Source: Polynucleobacter sp. AP-Kaivos-20-H2 (GTDB taxonomy: Bacteria; Pseudomonadota; Gammaproteobacteria; Burkholderiales; Burkholderiaceae). Taken from it: a stretch of DNA of 64,000 bases. The notes below the pieces were generated by a model. The model was given only the letters and a program-made list of their open reading frames with translations, searched no databases and was not told the DNA's origin. Shown piece after piece: positions 22,380 to 33,282 of this stretch. Positions within the stretch are counted from its first letter, which is position 1. Each line of letters opens with the position of its first letter. The stretch is from contig NZ_JACVOX010000002.1 of assembly GCF_018882215.1 (NCBI RefSeq), forward strand, positions 729,737 to 793,736, in the 5' to 3' direction. The translations under genes and the position numbers were made by a program.

Positions 22380-24245
22380 ATGACTTCAACTACTAGCGGC
22401 CAGATTAATGTGAATGCGCCGGCTTACGTAAAAAACAAGCGTCTAATTGAGTGGGTTGGCGAAGTGGCAGCTCTTACCAAGCCTGACGCCATTCGTTGGT
22501 GTGATGGCTCACAAGCTGAATACGACGAATTGTGCGAGTTATTGGTGAGTGCTGGTGTATTTAAGCGCCTTAACCCTGCTAAGCGTAAAAACTCATTTTT
22601 AGCTTTGTCTGATCCTGAGGATGTGGCGCGTGTCGAAGATCGCACCTTTATCTGCTCAGCAAAGAAAGAAGATGCTGGTCCAACCAACAATTGGGTAGAG
22701 CCAAGCGAAATGCGTGCAACATTGAATCCATTGTTTGATGGTTGTATGCGCGGTAGAACCATGTATGTAGTGCCCTTCTCTATGGGACCAATTGGTTCAC
22801 CAATCGCACACATTGGTGTCGAGTTATCTGATAGCCCTTATGTTGCGATCAACATGAAGTTGATGACTCGCATGGGTAAAGCGGTAATCGATCAGCTTGG
22901 TGCTGACGGCGAGTTTGTTCCTTGTATTCACACTGTGGGCAAGCCTTTGGCTGCTGGTGAAAAAGACGTTGCATGGCCAAACAACAAAAACAAATACATT
23001 GTTCATTACCCAGAAACACGTGAGATTTGGTCTTTCGGTTCAGGCTACGGCGGTAATGCATTGTTAGGTAAAAAATGTTTTGCATTGCGCATCGCCTCCA
23101 ATATGGGTCGCGATCAAGGTTGGTTGGCCGAGCACATGTTGATCTTGGGCGTAACTTCACCTGAGGGTAAGAAATATCACATTGCAGCTGCATTCCCTTC
23201 TGCATGTGGCAAAACCAACTTCTCCATGATGATTCCTCCAAAAGGATTTGAGGGTTGGAAAGTAACCACTATTGGTGATGACATTGCTTGGATCAAGCCA
23301 CGCAAAGATGCTGTTACTGGCAAAACCCGTTTGTTTGCGATTAACCCAGAGTCTGGCTACTTTGGCGTTGCTCCTGGAACAAATCGCCAAACAAACCAAA
23401 ACTGTATCGACTCCCTCAATCAAGATGTGATCTTCACAAACGTTGGTTTGACTGATGACGGTGATGTTTGGTGGGAAGGTTTGACAGAAACTCCACCAGC
23501 ACACTTGATCGACTGGCAAGGTAAGGATTGGACCCCGGCTGACGGCGCTGCTGGCCGTAAAGCCGCGCACCCAAACTCACGCTTTACTGTTGCAGCAACT
23601 AACAACCCAGCGGTTGATCCAAACTGGGATGATCCTGCAGGCGTTCCTATTGATGCATTCTTGTTTGGCGGCCGCCGTTCAAATACCGTGCCTTTGGTTA
23701 GCGAGGCGCGCGATTGGGTTGAAGGCGTTTACATGGCTGCAACATTGGGCTCTGAAACTACCGCAGCAATTACGGGTCAAATCGGCGTTGTACGTCGTGA
23801 CCCATTCGCAATGATTGCATTTGCCGGTTACAACATGAGCGACTATTTCCAACATTGGCTCAATATTGGCAAAAAGCTTGAAGCCGAAGGCGCAGTATTG
23901 CCTAAGATCTACTGCGTGAATTGGTTTCGCAAAGACGAGAATGGCAAGTTTGTATGGCCAGGCTTCGGTGAAAACATGCGCGTTCTTTCTTGGATTTTGG
24001 GCCGCGCAGAAGGTAAGGCAAGCGGCAAAGAAACTCCGTTTGGTATTACCCCAGAGTACAGCGATATGCATTGGGGTGGCCTCGACTATTCCGCAGAAAA
24101 GTTCACTAAAGCGATCACCGTTGGAATTGATGATTGGAAGAATGAGCTTAAGCTGCACACAGAATTGTTCGAGCATCTTGGCGATCGCTTGCCAAAAGAG
24201 ATGAAAGAAACTCGCTCCAAGATCGAACAACGCCTGAATGCTTAA
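22380..24245 (+). CDS. pckG: Phosphoenolpyruvate carboxykinase (GTP)
   Basis: This 621-residue enzyme interconverts oxaloacetate and phosphoenolpyruvate with GTP/GDP in gluconeogenesis. The kinase loop [10 protein letters not shown] and the GTP-type segment [13 protein letters not shown] are visible, and length fits the GTP class rather than the ATP class (about 530). I chose ATG 22380 because an AGGGAAA ribosome-binding site precedes it; a longer frame back to 22302 lacks support. Confidence 0.97.
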   Translation: MTSTTSGQINVNAPAYVKNKRLIEWVGEVAALTKPDAIRWCDGSQAEYDELCELLVSAGVFKRLNPAKRKNSFLALSDPEDVARVEDRTFICSAKKEDAGPTNNWVEPSEMRATLNPLFDGCMRGRTMYVVPFSMGPIGSPIAHIGVELSDSPYVAINMKLMTRMGKAVIDQLGADGEFVPCIHTVGKPLAAGEKDVAWPNNKNKYIVHYPETREIWSFGSGYGGNALLGKKCFALRIASNMGRDQGWLAEHMLILGVTSPEGKKYHIAAAFPSACGKTNFSMMIPPKGFEGWKVTTIGDDIAWIKPRKDAVTGKTRLFAINPESGYFGVAPGTNRQTNQNCIDSLNQDVIFTNVGLTDDGDVWWEGLTETPPAHLIDWQGKDWTPADGAAGRKAAHPNSRFTVAATNNPAVDPNWDDPAGVPIDAFLFGGRRSNTVPLVSEARDWVEGVYMAATLGSETTAAITGQIGVVRRDPFAMIAFAGYNMSDYFQHWLNIGKKLEAEGAVLPKIYCVNWFRKDENGKFVWPGFGENMRVLSWILGRAEGKASGKETPFGITPEYSDMHWGGLDYSAEKFTKAITVGIDDWKNELKLHTELFEHLGDRLPKEMKETRSKIEQRLNA

Positions 24246-24293
24246 GCTTCATAAGCCTTTAGCAATATCAAGCGTTTTATCAAGACTTAATCA

Positions 24294-25523
24294 ATGACCA
24301 AACCCCAACACCATGAAATAGTGGTGATTGGGGCAGGCATTTGTGGGGCAACCATTGCAAATGAGTTGCTTGAGCGCGGCCAAGCAGTTTGTATTATTGA
24401 CGCCGCACCATCCCCAGCCACTGCTTGTTCAAGCCATGCTTACGCCATCGCACATCCGCATATTGGCAAAGGGTCTCCCCGTTTATTGCGTTTAACGCGC
24501 CTTGCATTTCTACTAGCAGAAGCGCGCTGGAAAAATGTGTGGCGGCAACACGGGATATTTCAGCCGACCAAAAAAGATAAAACTTTTGATCGAGCTGCAA
24601 CAGAAGAGCATCTCCATTCATTGAATCTTGATGAAGACATGGCCATTGCAATGGATGCTCAAGAGGCTAAACAGTTTTGTGGAGTTGAACAAAGCGGTAT
24701 TTGGTTGCCGCGTGGCGCCGGTTTAAATTTGCATGAAACAAGCAAGGAGTTGTTACACGAACAACGGCGATTAACTTGTGTGTGGAACACGCGCATCGCG
24801 CGCTTAGAAGAGCTCAGGAATCAGTGGCATTTATTTGATGCCTCAAACAATCTGATTGTGACAGCAAATCAAGTTGTAGTGGCCTGCGCCATGGAAGCAA
24901 AAGATCTTATGAATAGTATCGGTATTCGTTTGCCCTTAAGGCCTGTGCGCGGCCAGTTGAGCATTTTCACGGTTCGGAAAGATGACCCTTGGATCAAAAA
25001 ATTACCTCAGGTTGGCATCTCTGGAGATGGATATTGTTTGCCAGCCAAGCGACTTGATGATGGCAGTTATCAATGGATTGTTGGATCTAGTTTCGATGAG
25101 GGAGAGGATGAACTCTCACCAAGAGAAAGCAGTGATGACTTCAATCGTGAGCAGGCTAAGCGCTTAGTGGATTACGAAGAAGGTAATCTTTCTTCGTTAA
25201 TGAAGTCTGGAGAGTTTGTGGGCATTCGTTGTGTCGCCGGCGATCGTTTACCAATCATCGGCGCACTTCCTCAGCGCCCAGGAATATTTTTAGCTACTGC
25301 CTTGGGCTCGAGAGGAATTTTGTGGTCCGCTCTAGCGGCTAAGCTGATTACAGCTCAACTGCTAGAGGATGACTTTGCTTTGCTTGCGCGCTTAGGTTTT
25401 GCTGCAGACTTAGTCGCTGCACTTGCGCCCGCTCGTTTCTTTGCGGGAGCGGCGCCTTCAGCCTTAGGCGCTTTAGCCTCAAATTCAAAACCAATTTTGC
25501 CGGCAGAATCTAGCGCTAAATAG
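24294..25523 (+). CDS. FAD-dependent oxidoreductase, MnmC C-terminal type
   Basis: This 409-residue protein resembles the FAD-dependent demodification domain of MnmC, which acts on cmnm5U34 of tRNA. The dinucleotide fold GAGICGATIANELLERG is at residues 13-29, RPVRGQLSIF lies mid-protein, and the C-terminal pattern GSRGILWSALAAKLI then ALAPARFF matches MnmC. The methyltransferase half of bifunctional MnmC is absent. The last 56 codons overlap the 3' end of topB on the other strand, and the tail after ARFF is low-complexity. Function is inferred from motifs and the presence of mnmE and mnmG. Confidence 0.75.
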   Translation: MTKPQHHEIVVIGAGICGATIANELLERGQAVCIIDAAPSPATACSSHAYAIAHPHIGKGSPRLLRLTRLAFLLAEARWKNVWRQHGIFQPTKKDKTFDRAATEEHLHSLNLDEDMAIAMDAQEAKQFCGVEQSGIWLPRGAGLNLHETSKELLHEQRRLTCVWNTRIARLEELRNQWHLFDASNNLIVTANQVVVACAMEAKDLMNSIGIRLPLRPVRGQLSIFTVRKDDPWIKKLPQVGISGDGYCLPAKRLDDGSYQWIVGSSFDEGEDELSPRESSDDFNREQAKRLVDYEEGNLSSLMKSGEFVGIRCVAGDRLPIIGALPQRPGIFLATALGSRGILWSALAAKLITAQLLEDDFALLARLGFAADLVAALAPARFFAGAAPSALGALASNSKPILPAESSAK

Positions 25524-28027
25524 GCCTTAAAGCCACGGCCAGTGCGGTTTGACTTAAAGTTAGTTAGAAGATCTGTTTTGCCCTCTTTCAGTAACTTCTG
25601 AACCTGTTCTGGCGAGACCTCTTGTTGTAGAACTACTTTTCCGGTTTTGAAATCACATGATTTATTGGGGCCAGTATTGTTTTCACAAACGTAACGCATG
25701 CCATCTTCATATACTGCGCCCGAACACTTTGGACAAACGCCTAGCGCTAGACGGCCCGTGAAATCGACGGCTTCAGTCTCATCATCTTGCGTGTTGCCAA
25801 AATCAAACTCAAGTTTGAAACCCGCATTTGGATAATCTTTGTCATCCTCTGGAATTTCGCTTAATTTAATAATTGCGGCAAATGGACGCCCCATTTTGCT
25901 GCGGAAACCTTGCAGAGGTCCGATGATTTTTTCACGCAACAACTCTTCAACTTCAGGATATTCAAATGCGCGCCCACCAGGTGTTTTGCTAATCGTAAAG
26001 CCGCACTTTTCACAGGCAAAACGTCGATAGTTTTCCTTTACCGGACCCTTACAGTGTGGGCATGGCGTGGTCATGGTAGCGTAGTCGCCTGGAATGGTAT
26101 CGCTATCGTATTCTTTAGCACGCTTGACGATGCGCTGAGTCATTTGCGCGATCTCTTGCATGAAAGTATCGCGATTCATCTTGCCCTGCTCGATGAGAGA
26201 AAGTTTGTTCTCCCAGCTACCAGTGAGATCAGGGCGAGTTAACTCTTCAACATCTAAGCCGCGCAACAAAGTCATTAGTTGGAAGGCTTTTGCAGTTGGA
26301 ATCATCTCACGAGCTTCGCGCACCATGTATTTTTCAGCCAGCAGGCCTTCGATGATGGCAGCTCTAGTTGCTGGTGTACCCAATCCCTTTTCAGCCATCG
26401 CTTCGCGCATGTCATCATCATCAACCCACTTACCCGCACTTTCCATTGCAGAGAGTAAGGTTGCTTCTGTATAGCGTGCTGGCGGCTTGGTTTTCAATGG
26501 CACAGCTGCAATAGACTCAGTTTGTACGGCCTCACCCTCTTGGACGGGAACGAGTTCATCGTCTGCTTGATTAGATTTGCCGTAAACCGTTAGCCAACCA
26601 GGGTTTACAAGCACACGACCTTCGGTTTTAAAGTGGTGTCCGGACGCCTCGGAAATGCGTGTGGTCACTCGGAACTCTGCGGCAGGATAAAACACGGCCA
26701 AGAAACGACGCACAACCAAGTCGTAGAGCTTGGCTTCGGGCTCGCTTAAAGTTTTAGGCGTTTCTAATGTTGGGATGATCGCAAAGTGATCAGAAATTTT
26801 AGAGTTATCAAAAATTCGTTTGTTTGGCTTTACCCAACCATAGCCGGCCTTGGCCTTGGGATCCTTTGGGTCACCCTTCAAAATTTGTTTAGCAAAAGCA
26901 CGATATTCTTGCGAATGCTCAGCAAGGTTCTCCATGGTTTGTTTAACGGTATCGAGGTAGTCTTCAGGAAGCGCTTTTGCGTCGGTGCGTGGATAGGTTA
27001 ATACTTTGTGGCGCTCATATAAAGCCTGTGCAAGACCTAATGTATTTTTTGCAGAGAATCCAAAACGCGCGTTTGCTTCACGTTGCAAGCTAGTTAAATC
27101 AAATAGCTGAGGAGCAAGCTGTGAAGCAGGCTTGGCTTCTTCAGTCACGCTTGCTTTTTTGCCGCGGCATGCAGCCACAATACTTTGAGCTGCAGCCTCA
27201 CTCCATAGGCGGTTCTCACGTGCGTCGGGCTCGGCAGCATCCTTTTTGAATTTAGGGTCAAACCAGCGGCCTTCATACACGCCAGCAGCAGCGATAAATT
27301 CAGCCTTCACTTCCCAGTAATCTTTAGAGATGAACTTGCGAATGAGCTCTTCGCGCTCCACCACAATAGAAAGCGTTGGAGTTTGCACACGACCTACAGT
27401 CGTTAAGAAGAAGCCGCCGCTCTTGCTATTAAAGGCAGTCATTGCGCGCGTGCCATTAATGCCAACCAACCAGTCTGCCTCTGAGCGACAACGAGCCGCA
27501 TCAGCAAGAGGCTTCATATCTTCATCGCTGCGTAAGTTGGTAAAGCCTTCGCGAATGGCGGCTGGAGTCATCGATTGCAACCATAAGCGCTGAATAGATT
27601 GCGATGCCTTTGCGTGTTGCGCAATTAGGCGGAAAATTAACTCGCCCTCGCGTCCCGCGTCACAAGCATTAATGAGGGCAGTAACGTCTTTGCGCTTAAT
27701 GAGCTTTTGTAAAACCTTGAGGCGTGACTCAGTTTTTGCAATCGGACGTAAATCAAAATATGGCGGCACCACCGGCAAGTTGGCAAATGACCATTTGCCG
27801 CGTTTTACGTCAAATTCTTCGGGGGCAGCAATTTCTAATAAATGCCCAACCGCGGAAGAGATTAGGAATTCATCGCTCTCAAAATAATCTTCATACTTTG
27901 TAAAGCCGCCCAAGGCCTTAGCAATGTCATTGGCAACAGAAGGCTTCTCTGCAATGATGAGCGCCTTAGGGTGATCCCCGGCGGTAGTCTTTGGGCTGCT
28001 TTTTTTGGTAGTTGCTTTAGTTGCCAC
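25355..28027 (-). CDS. topB: DNA topoisomerase III
   Basis: This 890-residue type IA topoisomerase has an N-terminal TOPRIM domain (LIIAEKPSVANDIAKALGG; DAGREGELI at about 123-131) and the catalytic tyrosine Tyr345 in YPRTD. Two C-terminal Cys4-type zinc ribbons (CPHC..CEKC and CPKC..CENN..C) follow. It ends in a Lys/Ala/Ser-rich basic tail of about 40 residues, common in such enzymes. That tail is encoded in the 169-bp antisense overlap with the MnmC-like gene. Confidence 0.95.
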   Translation of the reverse strand: MATKATTKKSSPKTTAGDHPKALIIAEKPSVANDIAKALGGFTKYEDYFESDEFLISSAVGHLLEIAAPEEFDVKRGKWSFANLPVVPPYFDLRPIAKTESRLKVLQKLIKRKDVTALINACDAGREGELIFRLIAQHAKASQSIQRLWLQSMTPAAIREGFTNLRSDEDMKPLADAARCRSEADWLVGINGTRAMTAFNSKSGGFFLTTVGRVQTPTLSIVVEREELIRKFISKDYWEVKAEFIAAAGVYEGRWFDPKFKKDAAEPDARENRLWSEAAAQSIVAACRGKKASVTEEAKPASQLAPQLFDLTSLQREANARFGFSAKNTLGLAQALYERHKVLTYPRTDAKALPEDYLDTVKQTMENLAEHSQEYRAFAKQILKGDPKDPKAKAGYGWVKPNKRIFDNSKISDHFAIIPTLETPKTLSEPEAKLYDLVVRRFLAVFYPAAEFRVTTRISEASGHHFKTEGRVLVNPGWLTVYGKSNQADDELVPVQEGEAVQTESIAAVPLKTKPPARYTEATLLSAMESAGKWVDDDDMREAMAEKGLGTPATRAAIIEGLLAEKYMVREAREMIPTAKAFQLMTLLRGLDVEELTRPDLTGSWENKLSLIEQGKMNRDTFMQEIAQMTQRIVKRAKEYDSDTIPGDYATMTTPCPHCKGPVKENYRRFACEKCGFTISKTPGGRAFEYPEVEELLREKIIGPLQGFRSKMGRPFAAIIKLSEIPEDDKDYPNAGFKLEFDFGNTQDDETEAVDFTGRLALGVCPKCSGAVYEDGMRYVCENNTGPNKSCDFKTGKVVLQQEVSPEQVQKLLKEGKTDLLTNFKSNRTGRGFKAYLALDSAGKIGFEFEAKAPKAEGAAPAKKRAGASAATKSAAKPKRASKAKSSSSS

Positions 28028-28248
28028 GCGTTATGCCTAAATTTGAGCTAGAAATGATGTTTTTGGGGTAAAACGGATGGCCAATTTATACCAAAATCGG
28101 ACTTAGCCAATTGCACACCCCTTTTTTATTATTAACCGATAAATTGGGAAAAGTCCAAAACCCGCTATTTTTGGCCAGTTTTGGGAGGGTCGATACCCCC
28201 GGTTTTAAGATAAAAACCCCTTTTTAGGCTGTTTAAATGATATTTTGC

Positions 28249-28923
28249 TTAAAAACAAAGCTCTTCCAGAACATCATCCGGTCTAAAGGCTAGTTTTGCG
28301 CCTTGCTGAATAAGCAAATGACAGCCGGCAGAATTTGTGCTTTGGATGGGCCCAGGGAGGGCAAAAACCTCTCTTCCAAGGTCTGCGGCCAGGCGTGCAG
28401 TGATGAGGGAGCCTGACTTTTCCGCCGCCTCTATTACAACGACACCAAGCGCTAAAGCGGCAATAATGCGATTTCTTCTAGGAAAGTGCCATGCTTTCGG
28501 TCCCGACCCCAGAGGGAGCTCAGACACCAATACTCCCTGCTGGCTAATGGCTTGAGATAGTCCAATATTTTGCCGGGGGTAGACGACATCTATGCCGGTT
28601 CCTAATATTGCCGCAGTGTAATGATTGGGTCCAAGCTCAATGGCGGCTCGGTGGGCGGCACTGTCGACCCCCCTTGCTAGGCCAGAAACGATCAAGGCGC
28701 CCGCTTTCGATAATGCTTGAGCAAACAGACATGCATTTTTTAAACCTTCAGGGCTGGCGTTTCTTGAGCCTACGATCGCAATCATGGGTCTTTTCAGAAG
28801 ATGAATGTTTCCATATATATAAAGACACCCTGGGGGATCATATAAATCACGGAGGCGACTTGGGTAATGATGGCTTTGACGATCGATTTGGAGAACGGCA
28901 TTAGGTACTGGTGATGTTTGCAT
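28249..28923 (-). CDS. dprA: DNA-processing protein DprA, short form
   Basis: This 224-residue protein is essentially the Rossmann-like DprA core that loads RecA on incoming single-stranded DNA during transformation. It contains IVGSRNASPEGL, SGLARGVDSAAHRAAI and the segment with GSGPKAWHFPRRNRIIAALA. Full DprA is usually about 290-390 residues; the N-terminal SAM-like and C-terminal winged-helix domains are missing. A stop codon lies two codons upstream of the ATG, so the short N-terminus is not an annotation error. Confidence 0.88.
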   Translation of the reverse strand: MQTSPVPNAVLQIDRQSHHYPSRLRDLYDPPGCLYIYGNIHLLKRPMIAIVGSRNASPEGLKNACLFAQALSKAGALIVSGLARGVDSAAHRAAIELGPNHYTAAILGTGIDVVYPRQNIGLSQAISQQGVLVSELPLGSGPKAWHFPRRNRIIAALALGVVVIEAAEKSGSLITARLAADLGREVFALPGPIQSTNSAGCHLLIQQGAKLAFRPDDVLEELCF

Positions 28924-28994
28924 AAATCAATTTTGTTCTTTGGGGGAATTGCGGCAATCAGGACAGACTGATAGCTCTGTTGGATAATTCCTAT

Positions 28995-29510
28995 ATGGCT
29001 TTGTTATCCGTTCTTTGTTACCCAGACCCACGCTTGCACAAGGTTGCTAAACCGGTGGAGCAAGTGGACGCTCGCATTAAAAAAATTGTCGCCGATATGG
29101 CAGATACTATGTATGAAGCTCCCGGCGTTGGCTTAGCTGCGACGCAGGTAGATATTCATGAGCGCATCGTGGTGATTGACGTGTCTGATGGACAAAACGA
29201 ATTAATGGTTTTTATCAACCCAGAAATTGTTTGGGCAAGCTCTGAAACAAAATCTTGGCGTGAGGGTTGTTTATCTGTTCCCGAGTTTTATGACGAAGTT
29301 GAAAGACCATCCGAGATTCGAGTGAAGGCTTTAGATGTTGACGGTAAAGAATTCGAACTAGAGGCTGATGGTTTATTGGCAGTTTGTTTGCAGCATGAGT
29401 TAGACCATTTGCAAGGCAAGGTGTTTGTTGAGTATTTATCCATACTTAAAAGAACTCGTATCTCACAAAAAATGAAGAAGCGCGCAAAAGAATTAGTAGG
29501 TCAGCGCTAA
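28995..29510 (+). CDS. def: Peptide deformylase
   Basis: This 171-residue Fe/Zn enzyme removes the formyl group from nascent Met. All three motifs are present: [17 protein letters not shown] and [11 protein letters not shown] chose ATG 28995 ([14 protein letters not shown]); an in-frame TTG 15 bp earlier is less likely. fmt follows after 8 bp, the usual def-fmt operon. Confidence 0.97.
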   Translation: MALLSVLCYPDPRLHKVAKPVEQVDARIKKIVADMADTMYEAPGVGLAATQVDIHERIVVIDVSDGQNELMVFINPEIVWASSETKSWREGCLSVPEFYDEVERPSEIRVKALDVDGKEFELEADGLLAVCLQHELDHLQGKVFVEYLSILKRTRISQKMKKRAKELVGQR

Positions 29511-29518
29511 GCGCCCGA

Positions 29519-30517
29519 ATGAAAATCGTCTTTGCTGGAACTCCTGAGTTTGCTGCGCAAGCGATGCGCGCAATTTACGATGCTGGTCATGAAATTGTTT
29601 TGGCTTTAACGCAGCCCGATCGCCGTGCCGGCAGGGGCATGCACCTTCAGGCAAGCCCAGTTAAAGAGTTTGCTTTGCAAAAAAATATTCCCGTGCTCCA
29701 ACCAGAGACGTTGCGGCTCACTAGTGCAGATCCGCAAAAGCGAGCTCAAGCTGCAGCTGCTAATGAGCGCTTATCCTCCATTGATTTTGATGCCATGGTG
29801 GTGGTGGCCTATGGCTTGATCTTGCCCCAAGAGATTTTAGATATAAGCGAGAGAGCAGGAAGACACGGCAGCTTTAATATTCATGCCTCTCTGTTACCGC
29901 GCTGGCGTGGTGCAGCACCAATTCAGCGAGCAATTGAAGCAGGCGATGCCAAAACGGGCGTTTGCATTATGCAAATGGATGTCGGCTTGGATACCGGAGA
30001 TACTGTTTTGGTTACTGATCTTGAAATTGCTCGTGATGAAACGAGCGCAAGCTTACATGATCGCTTAGCAGATCTTGGCGCAAAATTGATAGTGGATGTT
30101 TTAAATACTTTAGAGCAAGGCAAAGATTTATCTCGAGTACCTCAAGAAAAAGATGGCATTACCTATGCTGAAAAAATACTGAAGAGTGAGGCGGAGATCG
30201 ATTGGACTCTCACTGCCAAAGAAATTGATCTGCGCATTAGGGCCCTTAATCCCTTCCCAGGGGCAAGTAGCAATCTCAATGGACTGGCTGTGAAGTTTTG
30301 GAATTCAAGACTTGCAGACCCAAAATCTGTAAGCGCCATCGGTAGAGCGGGCGAGGTGCTTGGTTTTAGTAATAAGGGCGCATATATACAGTGTGGTGAA
30401 GAGGTGCTTGAGGTCTTAGAGATGCAAAAATCGGGCGGTAAAAAAATAGATGCCAAAACGTGCTTGCAGCCGATTGTTGTTGGTGAAAAATTGTTGTGCT
30501 TTCAAACAAAGGAGTAG
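29519..30517 (+). CDS. fmt: Methionyl-tRNA formyltransferase
   Basis: This 332-residue enzyme formylates initiator Met-tRNA with 10-formyl-THF. The N-terminal [11 protein letters not shown] and the active-site stretch [17 protein letters not shown] are diagnostic, followed by a C-terminal OB-type tRNA-binding domain. It is between def and htpX; the GGAG of the htpX ribosome-binding site overlaps its stop. Confidence 0.97.
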   Translation: MKIVFAGTPEFAAQAMRAIYDAGHEIVLALTQPDRRAGRGMHLQASPVKEFALQKNIPVLQPETLRLTSADPQKRAQAAAANERLSSIDFDAMVVVAYGLILPQEILDISERAGRHGSFNIHASLLPRWRGAAPIQRAIEAGDAKTGVCIMQMDVGLDTGDTVLVTDLEIARDETSASLHDRLADLGAKLIVDVLNTLEQGKDLSRVPQEKDGITYAEKILKSEAEIDWTLTAKEIDLRIRALNPFPGASSNLNGLAVKFWNSRLADPKSVSAIGRAGEVLGFSNKGAYIQCGEEVLEVLEMQKSGGKKIDAKTCLQPIVVGEKLLCFQTKE

Positions 30518-30519
30518 AA

Positions 30520-31386
30520 ATGTTTAATTTTGCAAAGACTGCTGTTTTGATGGCAGCAATTACGGCACTCTTTATTGTGGTTGGCGGTATGTTGGGCGGC
30601 GAACAGGGCATGTTGATGGCTTTGGTGCTGGCTGTTGGAATGAATTTTTTCAGCTATTGGTTTTCCGACACCATGGTTCTGAAGATGACTAATGCTCAAC
30701 AGATTGATGAAAGATCTGCCCCCCAGTTTTACGGACTCGTTAAAGAGTTGTCGGAGAAGGCTGGCTTGCCGATGCCTAAAGTATTTTTAATTAATGAAGA
30801 TGCTCCTAATGCTTTCGCAACAGGGCGCAATCCAGACCATGCTTCGGTTGCCGCAACAACAGGCATTCTGAAAATTCTCTCAAATCGTGAACTACGGGGT
30901 GTGATGGCGCATGAGCTTGCCCACGTTCGCCATCGTGATATTTTGATTTCGACTATTGCCGCCACTATGGCGGGAGCCATTTCTGCATTGGCTAACTTTG
31001 CCATGTTCTTTGGTGGGCGCGATTCTGAGGGTAGACCCAATAATCCAATAGCCAGCTTGATGGTGGCAATTTTGGCCCCGATCGCAGCAAGCTTGATTCA
31101 AATGAGTATTTCTCGCGCAAGAGAATACGAAGCTGATCGCGGTGGCGCCGAAATAAGTGCTGATCCTGAGGCACTAGCGCAGGCACTAGAAAAAATTCAT
31201 AACTACGCGCAAGGCATTCCGTTTCAAGCGGTTGAACAGCATCCTGAAACAGCGCAGATGATGATTCTTAACCCCTTGAGTGCTGGCGGTCTTGCGCAAC
31301 TATTTTCAACCCACCCACCAACTGAAGAGCGGGTGGCACGTTTAATGAGTATGGCTAAAAACGGGGTATATCCCGGAGCAAATTAA
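30520..31386 (+). CDS. htpX: Membrane zinc metalloprotease HtpX
   Basis: This 288-residue inner-membrane protease for quality control has the zinc motif [10 protein letters not shown] and the downstream glutamate region [16 protein letters not shown]. Two hydrophobic helices occupy residues 6-45 and others flank the catalytic part. ATG 30520 is preceded by GGAG at 8 bp; an upstream in-frame start at 30496 is not supported. Confidence 0.95.
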   Translation: MFNFAKTAVLMAAITALFIVVGGMLGGEQGMLMALVLAVGMNFFSYWFSDTMVLKMTNAQQIDERSAPQFYGLVKELSEKAGLPMPKVFLINEDAPNAFATGRNPDHASVAATTGILKILSNRELRGVMAHELAHVRHRDILISTIAATMAGAISALANFAMFFGGRDSEGRPNNPIASLMVAILAPIAASLIQMSISRAREYEADRGGAEISADPEALAQALEKIHNYAQGIPFQAVEQHPETAQMMILNPLSAGGLAQLFSTHPPTEERVARLMSMAKNGVYPGAN

Positions 31387-31387
31387 T

Positions 31388-32704
31388 TTGACTGATCAAA
31401 AAACACCACGCAGTCTCCCGCTCTCTGAAGCAATCACGATTGCTGCACAAGCGGTAAGCGAGGTCATGAGCGGAAGATCGCTTACAGAAGTTCTGGATCA
31501 GCTGGAAGCATATGAACGCCCAATCGTTCAGAGTCTGAGCTTTGATGCGCTCCGCAAATGGGTGCGCTCTCATGAATTCATTAAGCAATTTATTCCAAAG
31601 ACTCCGCCTCCTGAAGTGGATCATTTGCTCAGCGTTGCGATTGCCTTATTTTTACAAGATCCAACGGAGAGCAAGGGCTATCCAGCCCACACGATTGTGG
31701 ATCAGGCAGTGAAAGCCTCTGGCGAATATGATGAAACCATGTATGCCAAAGGTTTGGTGAATGCGGTATTGCGCAAGGTAAGTCTTGTAGTGCATCCGCC
31801 AGAGGGTGAGAAGCATTTTCCGCCTGATCCAATTCCAATGTATGTACCTGCTTGGTGGCGAGCAAACCTCAAGCGCAATTACTCCAAAGCATGGCAATCC
31901 ATTTTGTTTCAACAGGCCAAGCGCGCACCATTAATTTTGCGTGTAAATCAAAGGCAATATACGCGTGAGCAATATCAATCCTTATTATCTGAGGCCGGAA
32001 TTTTATCAATACCAATAGATGAATTGGTTGGTGTTAAGTTGCCTTCCGCTCTCTTGTTGCCTGAAGCGGTTCCCGTGTCAGACTTGCCAGGTTTTTATAC
32101 TGGTGCTGTGTCTGTGCAAGATGCAGGCGCACAACTGGCCGTGATCTTATTAAACCCCCAGGATAGAGAGTTGGTATTAGATGCCTGTGCTGCTCCCGGT
32201 GGGAAAACTGCGCATCTATTGGAGCTTGCAGATTGTGAAATGCGCGCCCTAGAGTTAGACGGCGAGCGCATTGGAAAAATTGGCGGCAACCTAGACCGCC
32301 TTCGTTTGCAATCTGACAAAGTCTGCGTGTTACGCGGCGATGCTTCCAAGGCGGCTTGGTGGGATGGCGTTCGTTTTGACAAGATTCTGCTTGATGCCCC
32401 CTGCTCAGCTTCTGGAATAGTGTCGCGACATCCTGATATTCCATTTTTAAGGCGCGAAGCAGATATCCGGGCGCTGCAAGAAAGACAGCGAGCCATTTTG
32501 AATCAAGCGTGGAAGATGCTCCAAGTGGAGGGCATCCTTTTGTACGTCACTTGCTCGATATTTCCTGAGGAGGGCGAGGAGCAGGCTGTTTGGTTTGCTG
32601 AGCAGCACTCCAATGCGGTACGATTAGCCGCTCCAGGCCAGATTTTGCCAGGTGAGCTAAACGACGGTTTTTACTATGCTTTGTTTAAGAAAAATGGGCC
32701 ATGA
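31388..32704 (+). CDS. rsmB: 16S rRNA (cytosine967-C5)-methyltransferase RsmB
   Basis: This 438-residue enzyme has an N-terminal NusB-like helical domain and a C-terminal SAM methyltransferase domain. DACAAPGGKTAHLL is the SAM motif, and the two catalytic cysteines lie in DAPCSASG and VTCSIFPEE. The start is TTG, one base after the htpX stop. Its stop overlaps the next ATG (ATGA). Confidence 0.95.
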   Translation: MTDQKTPRSLPLSEAITIAAQAVSEVMSGRSLTEVLDQLEAYERPIVQSLSFDALRKWVRSHEFIKQFIPKTPPPEVDHLLSVAIALFLQDPTESKGYPAHTIVDQAVKASGEYDETMYAKGLVNAVLRKVSLVVHPPEGEKHFPPDPIPMYVPAWWRANLKRNYSKAWQSILFQQAKRAPLILRVNQRQYTREQYQSLLSEAGILSIPIDELVGVKLPSALLLPEAVPVSDLPGFYTGAVSVQDAGAQLAVILLNPQDRELVLDACAAPGGKTAHLLELADCEMRALELDGERIGKIGGNLDRLRLQSDKVCVLRGDASKAAWWDGVRFDKILLDAPCSASGIVSRHPDIPFLRREADIRALQERQRAILNQAWKMLQVEGILLYVTCSIFPEEGEEQAVWFAEQHSNAVRLAAPGQILPGELNDGFYYALFKKNGP

Positions 32705-33282
32705 GCCGAAGAATTAAACAATTACTCTTTTTGTTATTGATGGTGTTGGGTATTTTTTCAACAACCGTTAGCGCCGAAGGAATCAAAATTAAATCCTTTG
32801 AGTTGGAGAAGGCGGATAACGACTGGCTTCTCAATGCCACTTTTCAGATTGAGCTATCTCCCGGACTAGAAGACGCAGTGCAAAAAGGCGTTGTTCTCTA
32901 TTTCCAAACGGAGTTTGATTTAATGCGATCGCGTTGGTATTGGTTTGATGAAAAATCTGTGCTTGTGCAAAGGCAGACCCGTCTTTCTTATCAGCCATTG
33001 ACGCAGCAGTACCGAATTGCTTCAGAGGGCTTTACCTTTTCTGCCAAAACTATGCCAGAGGCATTGCAGGCAGTGGGGAGTATTGGTGGGTGGCGAGTCA
33101 TTGAAGGCGCTCAACTAGATACCAGTAAATCTTATACAGCCAGCATGCGAATGAGCTTGGATCTTAGTAAACTACCAAAACCATTTCAAGTAAACGCACT
33201 CAATAACCGCGACTGGAATGTGTCAAGCGATTGGTATAGATTCCCATTTTCTCCTAATGGCCCTAATTTAATTAAGCGATGA
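32701..33282 (+). CDS. DUF4390 family secreted protein
   Basis: This 193-residue protein has a signal peptide (residues 1-25, ending VSA). Its body matches my memory of DUF4390 (FQIELSPGLEDAVQKGV, then YFQTEFDLMRSRWYWFDEK). Function is unknown. It lies between rsmB and the histidine kinase with ATGA overlaps on both sides, as is common in betaproteobacteria, so it may take part in envelope sensing by the kinase (inference). Confidence 0.8.
   Translation: MSRRIKQLLFLLLMVLGIFSTTVSAEGIKIKSFELEKADNDWLLNATFQIELSPGLEDAVQKGVVLYFQTEFDLMRSRWYWFDEKSVLVQRQTRLSYQPLTQQYRIASEGFTFSAKTMPEALQAVGSIGGWRVIEGAQLDTSKSYTASMRMSLDLSKLPKPFQVNALNNRDWNVSSDWYRFPFSPNGPNLIKR

Noticed and set aside
23679..24230. Open frame of 183 codons antisense to pckG
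   Set aside because: It lies wholly opposite a strongly conserved gene, lacks a recognisable family or ribosome-binding site, and is explained by codon bias of pckG.
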